Shown: positions 23,893 to 36,504, counted from the stretch's first letter. The stretch is DNA of 64,000 bases from Corylus avellana (GCF_901000735.1 NC_081545.1:10277973-10341972), one strand, 5' to 3'. The notes: generated from the sequence alone by a model not told the origin. Numbers and translations are program-made.

Positions 23893-24463
23893 TATATAGT
23901 ACTGCAGAGCTGTCGAAGTAGTGTCCATAGGGGCTCACCGGCTCTAATCCTTCCTTGAAGTTGAAGTTCTCCATAATGTTGTGTGTTTCCAAGCTCAATT
24001 AATTCTTTGCTCGCTCGTGAGTCTTGACTCAGAAAATAGGTAAACTTCAAAGTTGTGGGATACTTCCAAGTTATTTTCACCCACCCACAATAAATGCAGT
24101 TTGAATCTGATAGACAATATATATGAAATGGTGTCCCACTTAGAAGAGTAGCTTATAAGTAAGCCTAAAGTCGTCTCAATTCAAGGGTTCGTAAATCTAT
24201 ATTTGAGCATGAAGTGATTGTGGGCCACGGTGTTGGGCAAGTACACAAAGTGGCTCATCTCCTTGGAAGAGTACCCCGTTATTAAAAAAAAAAAAAAAAT
24301 GTAAAGCGACAACAATATTTTTGTAAGTAGTTGCTAGTCACTCTTCCCAATTCATAAGATTATTGGAAGTGTTCATAATACATGCCAAATAACAATTCAA
24401 GAGGGACAAACACATAGGTTTGTCATGATAATTATTAAAACCAAACTACATGATGTGCATATA

Positions 24464-27400
24464 CTACAGGGCGGCCTTCAAATTAAATTTTTTCTGTGTA
24501 GGAACCTCATCTGCAGCTTTGAGCATCATCTGAAAGGCGTTTTCCACGCATGACTTGAACTTTTGGGGATCTAAGAATCCTTTTTGTGTCCCAGCGGTAA
24601 CCCTCAGATTTCCCATGTAACTTACTATTGTTATAGTAAGATTCTGCAAACCCATATTGAAAAAAAAAAAAAAGAAAAAAAAAAAAAAGAAAAGAACAAA
24701 CAAACAGAAATACTTGTTATTATGAATCCAACAAAAAGCAATGAGTTTTACAAGTAGTCATCAAAAATGGGGGAAAAAAAATCATAGAATTAAAAAGTTT
24801 TGCGCATAAATAATAAAATTTAACAACGAAGAGGACCAAAAATAAAAATTTAACACCAAAGATTTAAGTAAGTGTAACACTAATTAATATTGAAGCTAGT
24901 CCGTCAATACATATTATGATTTACAAAGTTGTAGTTTTTTTTTTTTTTTTTTTTTTTTGTAGTTGATACTTGGTATGCATTTTCAATTACCAATGAAAAC
25001 ACTTATCTTAATTATAAAAGGAAGTTGATCTGGTTACCACAAAATAAAAAATAAATGAAAGGAAGCTAAATGGTAATGTTATTATTATTATTATTATTAT
25101 TATTATAAGTTATAAGGGATATGACATGTTGATAGTTATCTATTTCAGTTAAGAGTTTGAGTCTGTAATGTTAGGGTGCAAAGTCTAATTGTCGTAAGAA
25201 TCTAGATGTCACTAAGGTGTTTACTCGAACTAGGAGTTATCTCGAAAGAATTTTGAGAGTTTATCTCCAATTCTATGTCATTGTAATATTTCCATACAGA
25301 TGAGTGAATGATTAATAAAATAAACCAAAATTAATCTCAAACCACGTGTTTGTAAAATGTTTAGTTTCTCTCAAAATCTAAAAAGTTTAGGTTCTCCTAG
25401 AATCTAAAAATCTAGGCTATCTTAGAACCTAAAAATCTATCCCATTACATGTTTAGCTCAAGTGTTGTAAAAAAATGTAGAGAAGAGTATTATTTTTGAC
25501 TAATGGTTCATATTTAATTTTATTTTCTCTTTCTTTCATGAAAATTTTAAAATTCAATCTAAGCCATCACAAAAATTATAGGAGATATGCAAAACTAAAG
25601 CTATATTAATGAATCATGAGAAAAAGTACAAATTAAATCAAATGCCCTCTTTATTGGATAATAATTCAAATAAGTAACTTTTAAATAAAAATATGCCACA
25701 AATTATGCATTCCTATATATGAGAAGGTGGCCACGAACTAATTAATGTTGATTTTTATTTTTATTAAAAGTTCCAAATTATCACAAAATAAAAGGACTAA
25801 TTGTGTTGTATGAGTACAATAATATTACTTGAGCTAAACCAGGTGTCATAAAATAAAAGCCTTTAAGCGGATGATTAGCCATAGTCACTTGTTCCACTGG
25901 CCCAATCATGTTTGAGATTGTCATACTGGAGTTCCTCAGTATCCCATGGACATATTTAGCAGCCGCCTGCAATACCCGACACGCCCAAATTATGAGAAAT
26001 TTCTAATATTACAATTCAAAAATAAAATTCATTGCAATTTTTACTTTTTATTTATTTATTTATTTTGGACACAAAAATTTGATTAGGTACTATTATGTTG
26101 CTTTGCAATTTTTTTGAAGAACCTAGTTTCGAAATTTCACATAGTTTTAGCATATCACAACTTGCCTAAAATTAATAAACCTAGCTATTTGGTCTACAAT
26201 TTTTTAAAGGTATTTTTTTTTCTAAGCAATTTTGATTTTTTTTCCCTGAGAGTACAAATAAGGAACACGAGAAGGGATGAAAATTATACAACAAAACACA
26301 TATGGAAAAAGGGTTGTGCAACCCAACAATAAGCTCTGATATAACCTACTCAGTGCATATAAACAGAAACTTATTGTGAGTGATAAGATCATGCATGTAC
26401 CTCAGGGCCTCTAAGTTTCTTGACAATGTCCAAAAGCCTATCAGTGAGATAAACACCTAATGAGGTTCTTCTCTTCTTGATTATCTTTTGTGCTTCCAAC
26501 ACATACTCAAGTGGGTTTGAGAATTTAGGATCTTTAAACTTTGGTATTGGTACATGCAAGAAGGCGATTCGGTTCCCCCATGGTGCGTCTGAGTCTCTCC
26601 CCATCTCCTTGATTGATTTATAGTTCCTAACTTTCCTAGTGTTGAGCAACACCAATGCTGTAGAATCTGCATCGCTTGATTTATGGGTAATCTCTTGCAT
26701 GCATAACCGGGTGCCATAGAAGATTATCCCAACAATTATATCATTCACCGTCTGCACTTTAGAAAATAAAATTCAAATGAAACAATCCATCAACGAAAGT
26801 ATATACTCTAAGCATCGATTTAGCTGAAACTAGCCAAAGTTAATTAGGAACTATTGTTATATATGTCTATTGAATGTTAGCAAGCACGCAACTGTTAGAT
26901 GTACAAACTTTAAATTCCTAACATGAAATTGAGATAATTCTTGTCCTGAAACTATGACCTTTCCCAACTTGCCCAAGCCCATGATTATCTTTTGTGACTT
27001 TAATACGGTTTCCTAATTTTGATAGAATTAATTAATGTAACTGAGGATGCCTAGACACATTTATTTCACAGCCCGTATAATGTTAATAGAGAATCACTAT
27101 GTTGCAAATAATAGTATGTGAACTTGGAGACCAAGAACTTAGGAGGGAGGTTATATTCAAGTTTCCATGAAAATGGTGATGAATGGTTTAAGTATTGAAA
27201 CTATTCATTCGTGTTCAACGGTGAAATCAAATTAAGAAACAAAACGTTTCCTTCGAAAAGTGTTAGAAATATTCCTTCGAAAAGTGAGAGCGCACATAAT
27301 TTCAACATCAAACCAAAATTGGAACGATATGATGCTTGATATTTCATGCAAAAGGTCAAAAAGGTTAAACATATTGTAACATATGAAACCTCAAATCACG

Positions 27401-29017
27401 TCTGAAGTGGAGCTTAAAAATAAAAAGTTTAAAATAAATCCAACCAATTTTTATTTTATTTTTTTTTTAAAAAAAAAGTTAAATTGGACAAGTTTAAATT
27501 ACATAAATCCAACCAAAAAATATGACTTTAACATGCAATTATAGGTAAAAACAACTAATAAGATAAGCAAATCGTTCTAATTATCTAAGCCTTCAAGAAA
27601 CGTGTCAGCTAGAAGTTAATAAAAAAGTACATAATTTTTTTTTTTTCTAATTTAAAAAAAAAAGTACATAATTAATCATGAGATTTGCTTTCTTTTGCTT
27701 ATTAATTTAAATCATAACTTATTTCAAAAGCTTAAACGGATATAATAGGGTTGACTTTATTATTTAAATTAATATTTTAACACTCATTTTATGTGTGAGC
27801 TTAAACTTAATCTCCTAATACGTGAAATATTTAATTGAAATGAGAGATGAATGACGGAAATGGTGTTTGGAAACTATATCTGATAAACTAATTATGAAAA
27901 TTATGAAATTCAAATCATTAATTAACAAATATAGTTTGATCTTCTCACCACTCCAAGCTTGGTCTTAATGTGTTTCATACGATCAAGAGAGAACGTCATG
28001 CTTGATAACGTGAGTGGCAAAAATCGGGCTCTTTCATCCCCAGCCCTTATCGGCGTTATATCATCTTCAACCAAAGTGCTCTTCAAAAAGCTCCATCCAA
28101 AATCTGATGCAGTGTTAAAGACCAAGGAAAAGAGTTGAGGCACTCTCGCCCAAGCACTTTTGTTGCCACTTTGTGCTTCTGTGCTCCGGCGTGAAGGCAA
28201 TGTGAGCGGAAGTGAAGGATTGTCAGCCCTTTGCACGCAAGAAAGAAATGCACTCATGACTGAGTAGCCATCGCCAAGCGCATGGTGGACCTTGATTATG
28301 AGACTGGCAGCTGCATTGCTTGTTGGATGGTTAAATATATGAACTTCCCACATCGGTTTATCTTGTGGGAACTTCTCCATTCCAATATTTGATATGCAGT
28401 CGTCAAGATGTTCATCGTATGCTGTGACTGACAAGCCAGTTGGGATAAATGGGACGTTAACATGGTCTTCAAGCTTCACTTCAACCATTTTCCATTTTTT
28501 CTCACCCTTTTCATTTGTAACCTGCATACAGAATCCTCACTACTTAGAAAAGTTGTCATAACTAAAATATATTTTTTTAAAAAATAGGACATAAATTCCT
28601 TTAACATAGTCTCTAAACTATATAAATTTTCTACAAATTAGATTGTATGGGACACAACCTCTAAATATTTCTGTCATTTTTTAATAACATGTGCTTCTCA
28701 CATGCTAAAGCGACGAATAACACTTTTAAAGACCGGGTTTGAGGAATTCATACAACTCAGTTTGTAAGAAATTTTACATAGTAAAAAATAATGATCATTG
28801 AGATGAAGATAGTAATAAGAGAGAGTGAGGGCACCATGATTGAGGAGAAGCGTGGATGGATGGGGAGGAAAACATTCTCGAGCCATGACACGGCATGGAC
28901 AAGGTTGATGGGAATCTCATATTCAAAAACACAAATAATAGATACACATAGTTCAGAGCTGTCGAAGTAGTGTCCATAGGGACTCACTGGCTCTAATCCT
29001 TCCCTGAAGTTCTCCAT
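24464..29017 (-). CDS. WSD1-like: WSD1-like wax ester synthase/diacylglycerol acyltransferase, gene A (5 exons, intact)
   Basis: Exons, in order of transcription, are 29017-28835, 28521-27949, 26751-26401, 25966-25829 and 24643-24464. All introns start GT, end AG and are phase 0, giving 474 residues, close to the roughly 480 usual for plant WSD proteins. Seen: an N-terminal EPVSPYGHYF segment, the acyltransferase motif HHALGDG at about residues 140-146 (exon 2), WEVH before it, then PWGN, NSSMTISN and GPVEQ segments typical of the C-terminal DUF1298-like half. The family joins acyl-CoA to fatty alcohol or diacylglycerol at the ER, making wax esters or triacylglycerol, often for cuticle. I chose the ATG at 29017. 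An in-frame ATG at 29098 lies only a few bases from a TATA-like TTTAAATA and is probably untranscribed. Substrate preference cannot be read from sequence. Gene B is a tandem paralog. Confidence 0.9.
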
Positions 29018-29099
29018 AATGGTTTGTGGTTTCAAAGCTTCAATTACAAAAATAGGTAAACTTCTAAGTTGTGGGAGTCCAAGTGAAGAGACCCTCACC

Positions 29100-29107
29100 T
29101 ATTTAAA
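29100..29107 (-). promoter_or_regulatory. TATA-like box of gene A
   Basis: TTTAAATA on the minus strand lies about 83 nt upstream of the ATG at 29017. The same box at the same spacing is conserved in gene B and behind the exon-1 stubs. Its position implies a short 5' UTR and argues against the upstream in-frame ATG. Confidence 0.5.
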
Positions 29108-29849
29108 GCCAAGAATTAATTTCCACCCAACACATTAAATGCAAATTGAATGTAATATAGCAGCCAATGTGATAAACGTTTGTGAATACAAGTCACGAGC
29201 CTGAATACCATATATCAAATAGGGTTTCACTTCAATTATTTGATGTGATGTGTCAAGCACTTGCTTATGGTTTTTTGGTACAAAAATGTATTCCCACAAA
29301 AATGTCTCACTTTGAAATTTATGTCTCCCAACCAGCCGTTGGACATGGAATGAGATTCTTTTTAATTCAAATGAACTGGATAATATCTAGTTATACTTCA
29401 AAACCTAATAACAATCCCCAATTAATTGGATGCCTGACAAGTTTAAAACAAAGGAAAAATATGAAAAAACTCCATCAATGCATCGGGTATTATAAGGGAT
29501 ATAATAAAAAATTCAAAAGCTAACAACAATCCCCAACTTTTAATGGCCTGCAAGCCACCCCTAGCCAGTGAGGCGGTCACCCCCGACCATCTCATATGTG
29601 GCCAACGAGCCACTCAAAGGTGGCTTATTGTTTTAGTTTTTTATTTAGTTTTTAAAAGCGTAAGAGTATTATAGAAATATAATAAAAATGTGGCATTTTT
29701 GATACGCTTTGGTACGTAGTGTGATATATCACTTTAGCACATTTTAAACTTCATGGAGCTATTTCAAAAACAACGGTTAGTTCATGCGGCTTTTTAACAT
29801 TTTTCCTTTTAAAACAACTATACACTTTCATAAATTAAAAAGGAATATA

Positions 29850-30265
29850 TATTTTAGTCCCCTGAATTACTACTACATTTTCATTTACATCCTTAAACTT
29901 TAAAAAGTGGCATCGGGGCCCCTTGAATTACCACCGTATGTTAAATTATACATTTTTACATTTTTTACCCAAAAACCCATGAAGTTATTAAAAAAAAAAA
30001 AAAAAATTAAGGGAGCTAATATGAAAAAGGTCACCTTTTTTGATATTTTAATTTTTTCTCCCTTTTCGTTTAATTTTTTAATAATTTTATTTTATTTTTT
30101 AAATGCTAATTTTTTAATAACTTCGAGGGTATTTTGGAGAAAAATAAAAAAGTGTTTAATTTGACACGTGGTGATAGTTCAAGGGGCCTCAATATTACTT
30201 TTTAAAGTTTGAAAGCATAAACAAAAATGTGGTCATAATTTAAGAGTTTAAAATATATTTTTTCC
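29850..30265. mobile_element. Foldback MITE, A-unit
   Basis: Inverted repeats of about 100 bp: ATATATTTTAGTCCCCTGAA on the left against AAATATATTTTAAACTCTTA inverted from the right, both containing AAACTTTAAAAAGT and GGGGCCCCTTGAA-type blocks. Edges are approximate and no target duplication was fixed. Copies lie at the same place in the B- and C-units. Confidence 0.7.
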
Positions 30266-30599
30266 CTTAAAAAAGGTTAAAACAATATTTGTACCACATG
30301 ATAATATCCCACCTTAGATTACCAAATTGCGACATTTTCACTACATTGACCAATATAAATTTGTAAGGTCTCCTTAAATTTTGATATTAAAAAATAATGG
30401 TAAATATTATATTTTTATTCGACAATATTGATGTAATACTGTCAACTAACAATAGGCTTAATAATTTTTAATAACTTTTTTTTTTTTTTTAGTTGTTATT
30501 ATTATTTTTTTTTATAAATATCTCAATGTTTTTCTACGCAATACCAAGAAAATTCAAAATGGAAAAATGGCACTATAAAACTGAATAGGAAATAATTTT

Positions 30600-30769
30600 T
30601 CTCAGATTCAAAAACACCAATAATAGATACACATAGTTCAGAGCTGTTGAAGTAGTGTCCATAGGGACTCACTGGCTCTAATCCTTCCCTGAAGTTCTCC
30701 ATAATGGTCTGTGTTTTCAAAGCTTCAATTACAAAAAAGGCAAACCTCTAAGTTGTGGGAGTCCAGGTT
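30600..30769 (-). pseudogene. WSD exon-1 stub with 5' UTR, A-unit
   Basis: It matches exon 1 from the ATG at 30702 through the EPVSPYGHYF region for about 30 codons, then runs into unrelated sequence near 30600 with no splice donor. The 5' UTR is interrupted by a MULE-type MITE at 30770. The old TATA-like box survives beyond the MITE near 31337. A truncated 5' gene end, not a gene. Confidence 0.8.
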
Positions 30770-31312
30770 GGATGGAGATCCCCGGCAATAGTGGGAAAAT
30801 TGGCCGCAAATTTTTTTTGAAATCCTGACCATCCATTTTCATCTAACAGTGACCATTCCGCCACGTGTCTCACTTAATATAAAATAATAAAATATTATTA
30901 TTTTTTAAAAAATAAATATAAAATTAAATAATAAAAAATAAAAATAATTATTAAAAAAAATGGGGTGGCCGGAGCCATCCCATGGTCCCAGGGGGTGGTT
31001 CGGCCACCCCCAACCAATTTATGGGTTTGGCCACCACCCCTGAGGCCATGGGGGTGGCTCCGACCACCCCCAATCGGCCCTTGGGGGTGGCTTCGCTGAA
31101 CTGGGGTGGTCGGCCACCCCATATTTTTTAATAACTATTTTTATTTTTTATTATTTGATTTTATATTTATCTTTTAAGAAATAATAATATTTTATTATTT
31201 TATATTGAGTGGGACATGTGGCAAAATGGTGGCTGTTGGATGAAAATAAATTATCAGGATTTCAAAAAAAATTGGTGGGCAATTTTCCCACTATTACCAG
31301 GGATCTCAATCC
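30770..31312. mobile_element. MULE-type MITE in the WSD 5' UTR stub, A-unit
   Basis: Perfect 9-bp target duplication GTCCAGGTT (30761-30769, 31313-31321). Terminal inverted repeats of about 200 bp begin GGATGGAGATCCCCGGCAAT and GGATTGAGATCCCTGGTAAT. The centre is a GC-rich foldback of GGGGTGGC / GCCACCCC runs. The length and 9-bp duplication fit Mutator-like MITEs. No coding. Confidence 0.88.
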
Positions 31313-31399
31313 GTCCAGGTTAGGAGATCCTTACCTATTTAAAGCAATGAATTTGCACCTACCCACAATAAATGCAGACTCAATCTGATATAGCCGCCT

Positions 31400-31582
31400 T
31401 AAAAGAGAAATACTATGATTTCTTATGGTTTTTTCATGTATTTTCTTGATTCTACGTTAATATTATTTTCTAAAATAAAATGAGGGACTACTGTGACTAT
31501 TTTTTTTTTTCTATTTTTTTAGAAAACAATATCTACGTAGAATAAAGAGAATACATAGAGCAACTATAGCATTCCTCTATAT
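31400..31582. mobile_element. Small foldback MITE, A-unit
   Basis: Inverted arms around CATGTATTTTCTTGATTCTA and its partner ATGTATTCTCTTTATTCTACG, with a T-run loop. Also present at about 38773-38960 and 60027-60214. Confidence 0.6.
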
Positions 31583-31686
31583 GAAATGGTGTCCCACCTC
31601 ATTAAATGCCAATGTGATAAAGGTTGTTGCTTCAAAGAAAATAAATAAATGTGATAAACATTGTGAATACCATATCAAGTAGGGTC

Positions 31687-31805
31687 TCAGAGAGAGAGAG
31701 AGAGAGAGAAAAAAAAAAAAAAAAAAAAAAAAAGGTGAAGAAAAAGAGAAGAAGAGAAAAGGAGAAAAAAAGAAGAAGAGAGAAAAAAGAAGAAGAAAGG
31801 TCACT
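31687..31805. repeat. (GA)n/poly-A purine tract
   Basis: GAGAGA, then an A-run and GAAGAA sequence, present in the A-unit only and breaking the alignment with the B-unit at 39066. Confidence 0.85.
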
Positions 31806-32511
31806 ACTCGTGATTCGATTCGACCATCTCCACGAGCGACCGCATATCATATTCAACTCCTTGTATCAATGCCGCCTTGCCAATTTTCGCCTTCATATGT
31901 GTAAATACCATATGGAATAGATTTTCCCTTCAATTATTTGATGTATTGCGCCAACCAAGTTGTTTATGATTTTATGGTACAAAAATGTATTCCCACAAAA
32001 AATTAGATTAAAAAACTAATAACATAACCTCCTACTTCGATTTCTTGGTAGTTTAAAATAATTATACATTTTCACGCATTTAAAAATTTAAAACGACATT
32101 TAAAAAATCTTTACATTCGGGTAGCCATAATGCTTAATGATTTGACTAATTGCTACCATTTAGCAGTGTAACTCAACAATACATAAGTTAAATTAATGAA
32201 CAAAATAGTATAATCTTTTTTCTTTGGGAATAGTAAAAATAGATTTTAAAAAATAAATATTTTAAATAGAATAGTTAAAGTGAATACCTAAAATATTAAG
32301 CCGATTGTAGGTAATTTTAAAAGGTAAATAGTTAAAATTAATTTTTTTTTTTTTAAAAAAAAAAAAATTGTATTCTTCAACTATATTATAAATTAAATAT
32401 TTGCTTAGTGGAATATGAATGCACTAAATAGTAAATACGAGTTGCTTCTATGGGGTTGTAGCACAAATCCATCATTTTGTGCAATTAAATGAGAGATGGA
32501 GACATCTGCTT

Positions 32512-32611
32512 NNNNNNNNNNNNNNNNNNNNNNNNNNNNNNNNNNNNNNNNNNNNNNNNNNNNNNNNNNNNNNNNNNNNNNNNNNNNNNNNNNNNNNNNN
32601 NNNNNNNNNNN
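32512..32611. other. Assembly gap (100 N), A-unit
   Basis: By comparison with the B-unit, about 235 bp (39790-40024) are missing here. Confidence 0.95.
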
Positions 32612-32827
32612 CTCACCTTGTCAAGTATCAAGCACGCCGTTTATGATTTGACGGTTTGCAAGACAATTGGATGAACGTTGGTAAATATCAGATCAAGTAG
32701 TGTCTAACCTTGAATAAAAACAATAAATAAATAAAAAAGGGTAGTGTCTCGTCTTATTAAGTGTCAAATGCCCTTTAAATGATTTCATATTTGTTGACCA
32801 ACTTGCACGTTGCTCAGTCTCTTAATG

Positions 32828-32860
<33 letters not shown>

Positions 32861-35044
32861 TTTAAGGGGTTTTAAAATATAAATTAAATGATTAGATTAT
32901 TATTTTTTTTATAAGTTTAAGTTTTTAAGAAAATTGATGATTTAATATGGTATCAAAAGTTAGAAATTTTGAGTTCAAACTTTCAGAACCCATTCATGAA
33001 AAATGAGTTTAAGCTCACTCGTGAGGGAAAGTGTTAGAATATAAATTAAATAATTAAATTTATATTTTTCTATGCTTAAGCTTTAAAAAAAATGATGATT
33101 TAAAATAAAAGAAGTCGTCTGAATAGAGAATCCGAGACGTGTTCAAATAGCCAAACTCCATTACGACTCTATTTCAATTGGCCACCCAATCACTTAAAAT
33201 TCAAACCATGAATTATGAGGCACATTATACAATCATCATTTTTAAAAAAATTCAATAAATTAACTCTTAGATTTGTCAACTCTACACAAATTCAGTGACA
33301 AATTTCTCATTCTCATAAATTATAGAAAATTCCGACCCCATGAATCATCGACACTACATGTTTTACTTCAATTATTTGATGTGATTTACCAAGCACGCTG
33401 CTTTTTTTTTTTATGATTCGATGGTACAAAAATGTATTTCCACAAAATATGGTTCAAAAGTTAATAACAACCCCCAACTTCGAAGCCAAGGGTAGTTTAA
33501 AACAATTTTACATTTTCATACATTTCAAAAAAGTTAAAAAATATTTGTACCAGACATGACAATATCCCACCTTAGATTATTAAAATGCTACATTTTCACA
33601 ACATTGACCAACATAAATTTGTAACGTCTCCTTAAATTTTGATATTAAAAAATAATGGTAGATATATTATATTTTTATCTGACAGTATAGATATGACACT
33701 GTCAACTAACAATTGACTTAATCATTGTTAAATACAAAATAAAAAGATCTCTCTCTTCTTTTTCTCTTCTTTTTTTTTTTTTTTTAAAACGTAATACCAA
33801 GAAATTCAAAATGGGAGAAATCACACTCTAGGGCTAAATAGGAGAGAATGATTCTTAGCCAAGACTCACATTAGCCAAGGAATGGGACATGAATGAATTC
33901 TTAAGCACCATGAGATCATATTTTAGTCTGCAATTGCCTAAATGAGGTACCTTTGTAAGTTTCGTACAAGATCCATTTTCTCCTATTCAACTCTATAGTG
34001 TCATTTCTTCCATTTCCAATTCTCTTAGAATTGCCTAAAATAAAAAATAAATAATAATAGTTAATTAAGTGTAGCACATCAACACTTTTAAATAAAATAT
34101 AATATCTAACGTTACTCTAAAACTAAATTAATTAAGAAAAAATATAAATTAATCTCTATTGTTTACCTTATTTACATACAATTAGCTGCATATGGTATCA
34201 AAATTAACTTAGAAGTCCCTCAAATTTGACAAAAAAATAATTTACTCCTCACACTCAAATTTTACCTATGAAATTAACAAATTTTGATTGTATGACATTT
34301 AAGAACTAACAAAAAATGCAACTTTTCACATGAAGATTTAACAGCTCCGAACATATGCCGACCAAAATACCCACGTGAACAAACCCATTCCAATAAAAAC
34401 TAAGCAAGTGCTAGAATACAAAGATAAAAGCCAAAACAAATACAAACTTTTCAACAAAAACTAGTCAGCAGCCACTCAAGTTGTCTCATTTCCAAGGTTA
34501 CGTAAGTTTATATTTCAACATGAAGTGACATTGGGCCTCCAATTTCTAGTTTGGCATATCCTAGTAATGGTAGCCATGGAACCAAGGGACACCATATCTC
34601 CTGACGGATTGAGATGTCCAACATTATATTCATATAGGACGTATCTATTTCGATATGTACTTGGACCCCCTCAGATTTATTTGTAAAGATGTGGGCTATA
34701 TACATTCTTTCGCAATAATTTAGGCAACAAATTGTTGAAAATCATAATTCCTGATGTGAAGTGTCTCATTTGACTGCTACACACGTGGATGTATATGTCA
34801 CCATACACTTTTCTAGAGTGTCAAATTTCTAATGCGTGTGGCATTTGCTATTATTAGCAGACAAGAACAAGCAGCTTATTTGTATGTTAAAGTATTGATT
34901 AAATGATTAAATTTATTTATATCAGTTTAAATTTTTGTGATAAGTTGTGATTTAACACTCCTTTACACTATCGGGGTATGTCAACCATGAATTTTGAGTT
35001 TTTTTGTAAGTGTTTAATTAAATATCCGAGAATAGTAATAGTTT
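32612..35044. other. Spacer sequence with re-duplicated WSD flanks, no gene
   Basis: 33376-33720 repeats the upstream flank pieces seen at 29232 and 30260-30470. 34440-34620 is a diverged copy of the WSD 3' flank (compare 49660 and 52770). Long A/T runs at 32828-32858 and 33770. Confidence 0.6.
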
Positions 35045-35499
35045 AATAAGGACATCATTATCTTCATTAATTGTTATTCATTAGTTAACTGTTTTATTTT
35101 GTATTTTTATCTTTTAATAGTACTATTATCTTAAGGGTGTTCAATTAAAAAAGATGGTAAGCAAAAATTAATTTCAAACCTTGTATTTGTAAAATGTCTA
35201 AGTTATCTCAAAATCTTTAAAGTCTAAATTTCCTTAAAAGTTAAAACCTAACCAATCTACTACATTAGGTGTTGACAAATTATTCACCCAACACTTTGGT
35301 TGGAGCCTGGAGGTTGGAGGTTGTTAGGCCTATTATTGGCCTTTATATGCTTCTGTATGGCGGCGGGTTCATGCATCCAACTACAGTGCCTTTTCTTGCA
35401 AACACATAGCTAAGAAAATACCAAAGAAAAAGAAGAGGGATGACTTTTCCTCACGTTTTTTTTTTTTTTTTTTTCCCACTATAATTTGTATCTTTTGAT

Positions 35500-35534
<35 letters not shown>

Positions 35535-35653
35535 TTGACATAAAATATTTTTCATCAAAATATATTTTCTACCAAATTTTTTAAAACAATATTTTTCAGC
35601 GCCCAATTAGTACTTAAAATGATCGGCATAAAAAAATAGTCAACGATATCTAA

Positions 35654-36504
35654 TGTAACGCCCCCAAATTTGGTTTTAACTAGTTTGGTAGCGTAATTGA
35701 CAACTACCCCAATATAACTAACTAGTAGCTGACTGAGGAATCGCTCCTCTAAGCATAATCAGAGTGAATGCATAGAAATGTGAAATAAATCTGAGAAATC
35801 TAATAACCATAAAGGAAGCATACATTATCTCTGAAATATATACATGGAGTAACTAATAGAGTTTAAAGGCGAGTTTGAAGCTCTTTAAAAACATTCTTGC
35901 TCTTTTTAAGGAAATAAGTACAAAAACTTGTCAAGGCATCTTTAAAACTTGTAATAGACACCAAATAGGAAGCATAATATAAATGCTAAATGTTTGGGCA
36001 AGGGGCTACCTTAGAAGATGGCAAAACACACCAAGATCCCTTATAAATCACTCCTCACACAAGACATAGGGTTTTTCTGGTGTTTGGAGAGATTGAGGGA
36101 CGAAGATGAGAGTTTATATAGGGGCTTAGGGCTTGCCTTCTTCTCAAAAGTGGATAATGGGTTAAAATTACTTTTTTCACAATGCCAACGAACGTTTGGG
36201 TACTATTTACATAGTGGATCAAAGGATTAAAGCATATGTTTGGGTATTACCTAATGGCCCAAAGACTGGTCAACAAACGCTCACATTAAGGTTAAGGGCA
36301 AATGCTTGGATGGTCCCCAGGCCAACGTTTGAGTAGAGAGTTGGGTTTATTTATTTATTTTTGTTGGAAAATCTCAAGGGATTTGGGACCATTTACAAGG
36401 GGTTTAGGTTCTTAGGTTATAACACCTTTGAAGAATATGTTTTATGAAAGTGCTTTGAGAAATTTATTAACCTTTAAAAGTTGCTGGTTTTAGGGGATAT
36501 TACA
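35654..36504. mobile_element. Solo LTR, A-unit (851 bp)
   Basis: Starts TGTAACGCCCCC, ends GGGGATATTACA, flanked by a 5-bp duplication TCTAA (35649-35653, 36505-36509). No internal region. The style suggests a Ty3-type LTR, by inference only. Confidence 0.85.

Larger units (their letters stand above)
6760..23974 (-). pseudogene. WSD1-like pseudogene C, broken by deletions, frameshifts and nested transposons
   Basis: All five exons are recognisable by comparison with genes A and B. Exon 1 (start ATG at 23974) is split into 23974-23893 and 19593-19479 by an LTR element. Exon 2 (18779-18613) keeps 167 of 573 bp and has lost the HHxxxDG active site. Exon 3 (9097-8738) has extra bases of 4 bp near 9000 and 5 bp near 8947; the first brings an in-frame stop. 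Exon 4 (8559-8419) is open, with one extra codon. Exon 5 (about 6898-6760) lacks its acceptor and first codons and has an internal deletion followed by a stop. Intron 2 contains an 8.1 kb CACTA transposon and intron 4 contains SINEs. Nothing functional of the enzyme can be made. Transcription of parts from the old promoter is possible but unproven. Confidence 0.9.

Noticed and set aside
28757..29098. Longer N-terminus of gene A starting at 29098
   Set aside because: The ATG is a few bases from the TATA-like box and so lies upstream of any likely transcript start. The family normally begins close to the EPVSP segment, which fits the ATG at 29017.
31577..31920. Lys/Glu- or Phe/Ser-rich open frames
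   Set aside because: Produced by the GA/poly-A tract, which is absent from the B-unit.
34508..34705. 65-codon open frame repeated in all three spacer units (also 41747-41944, 62366-62563)
   Set aside because: Between A- and B-units most base changes alter the protein, and the region is homologous to the non-coding WSD 3' flank. Conservation reflects duplication, not coding.
36018..36230. 70-codon open frame identical at 43277-43489
   Set aside because: It lies inside a solo LTR; identity follows from the near-identical unit copies and no protein motif is present.
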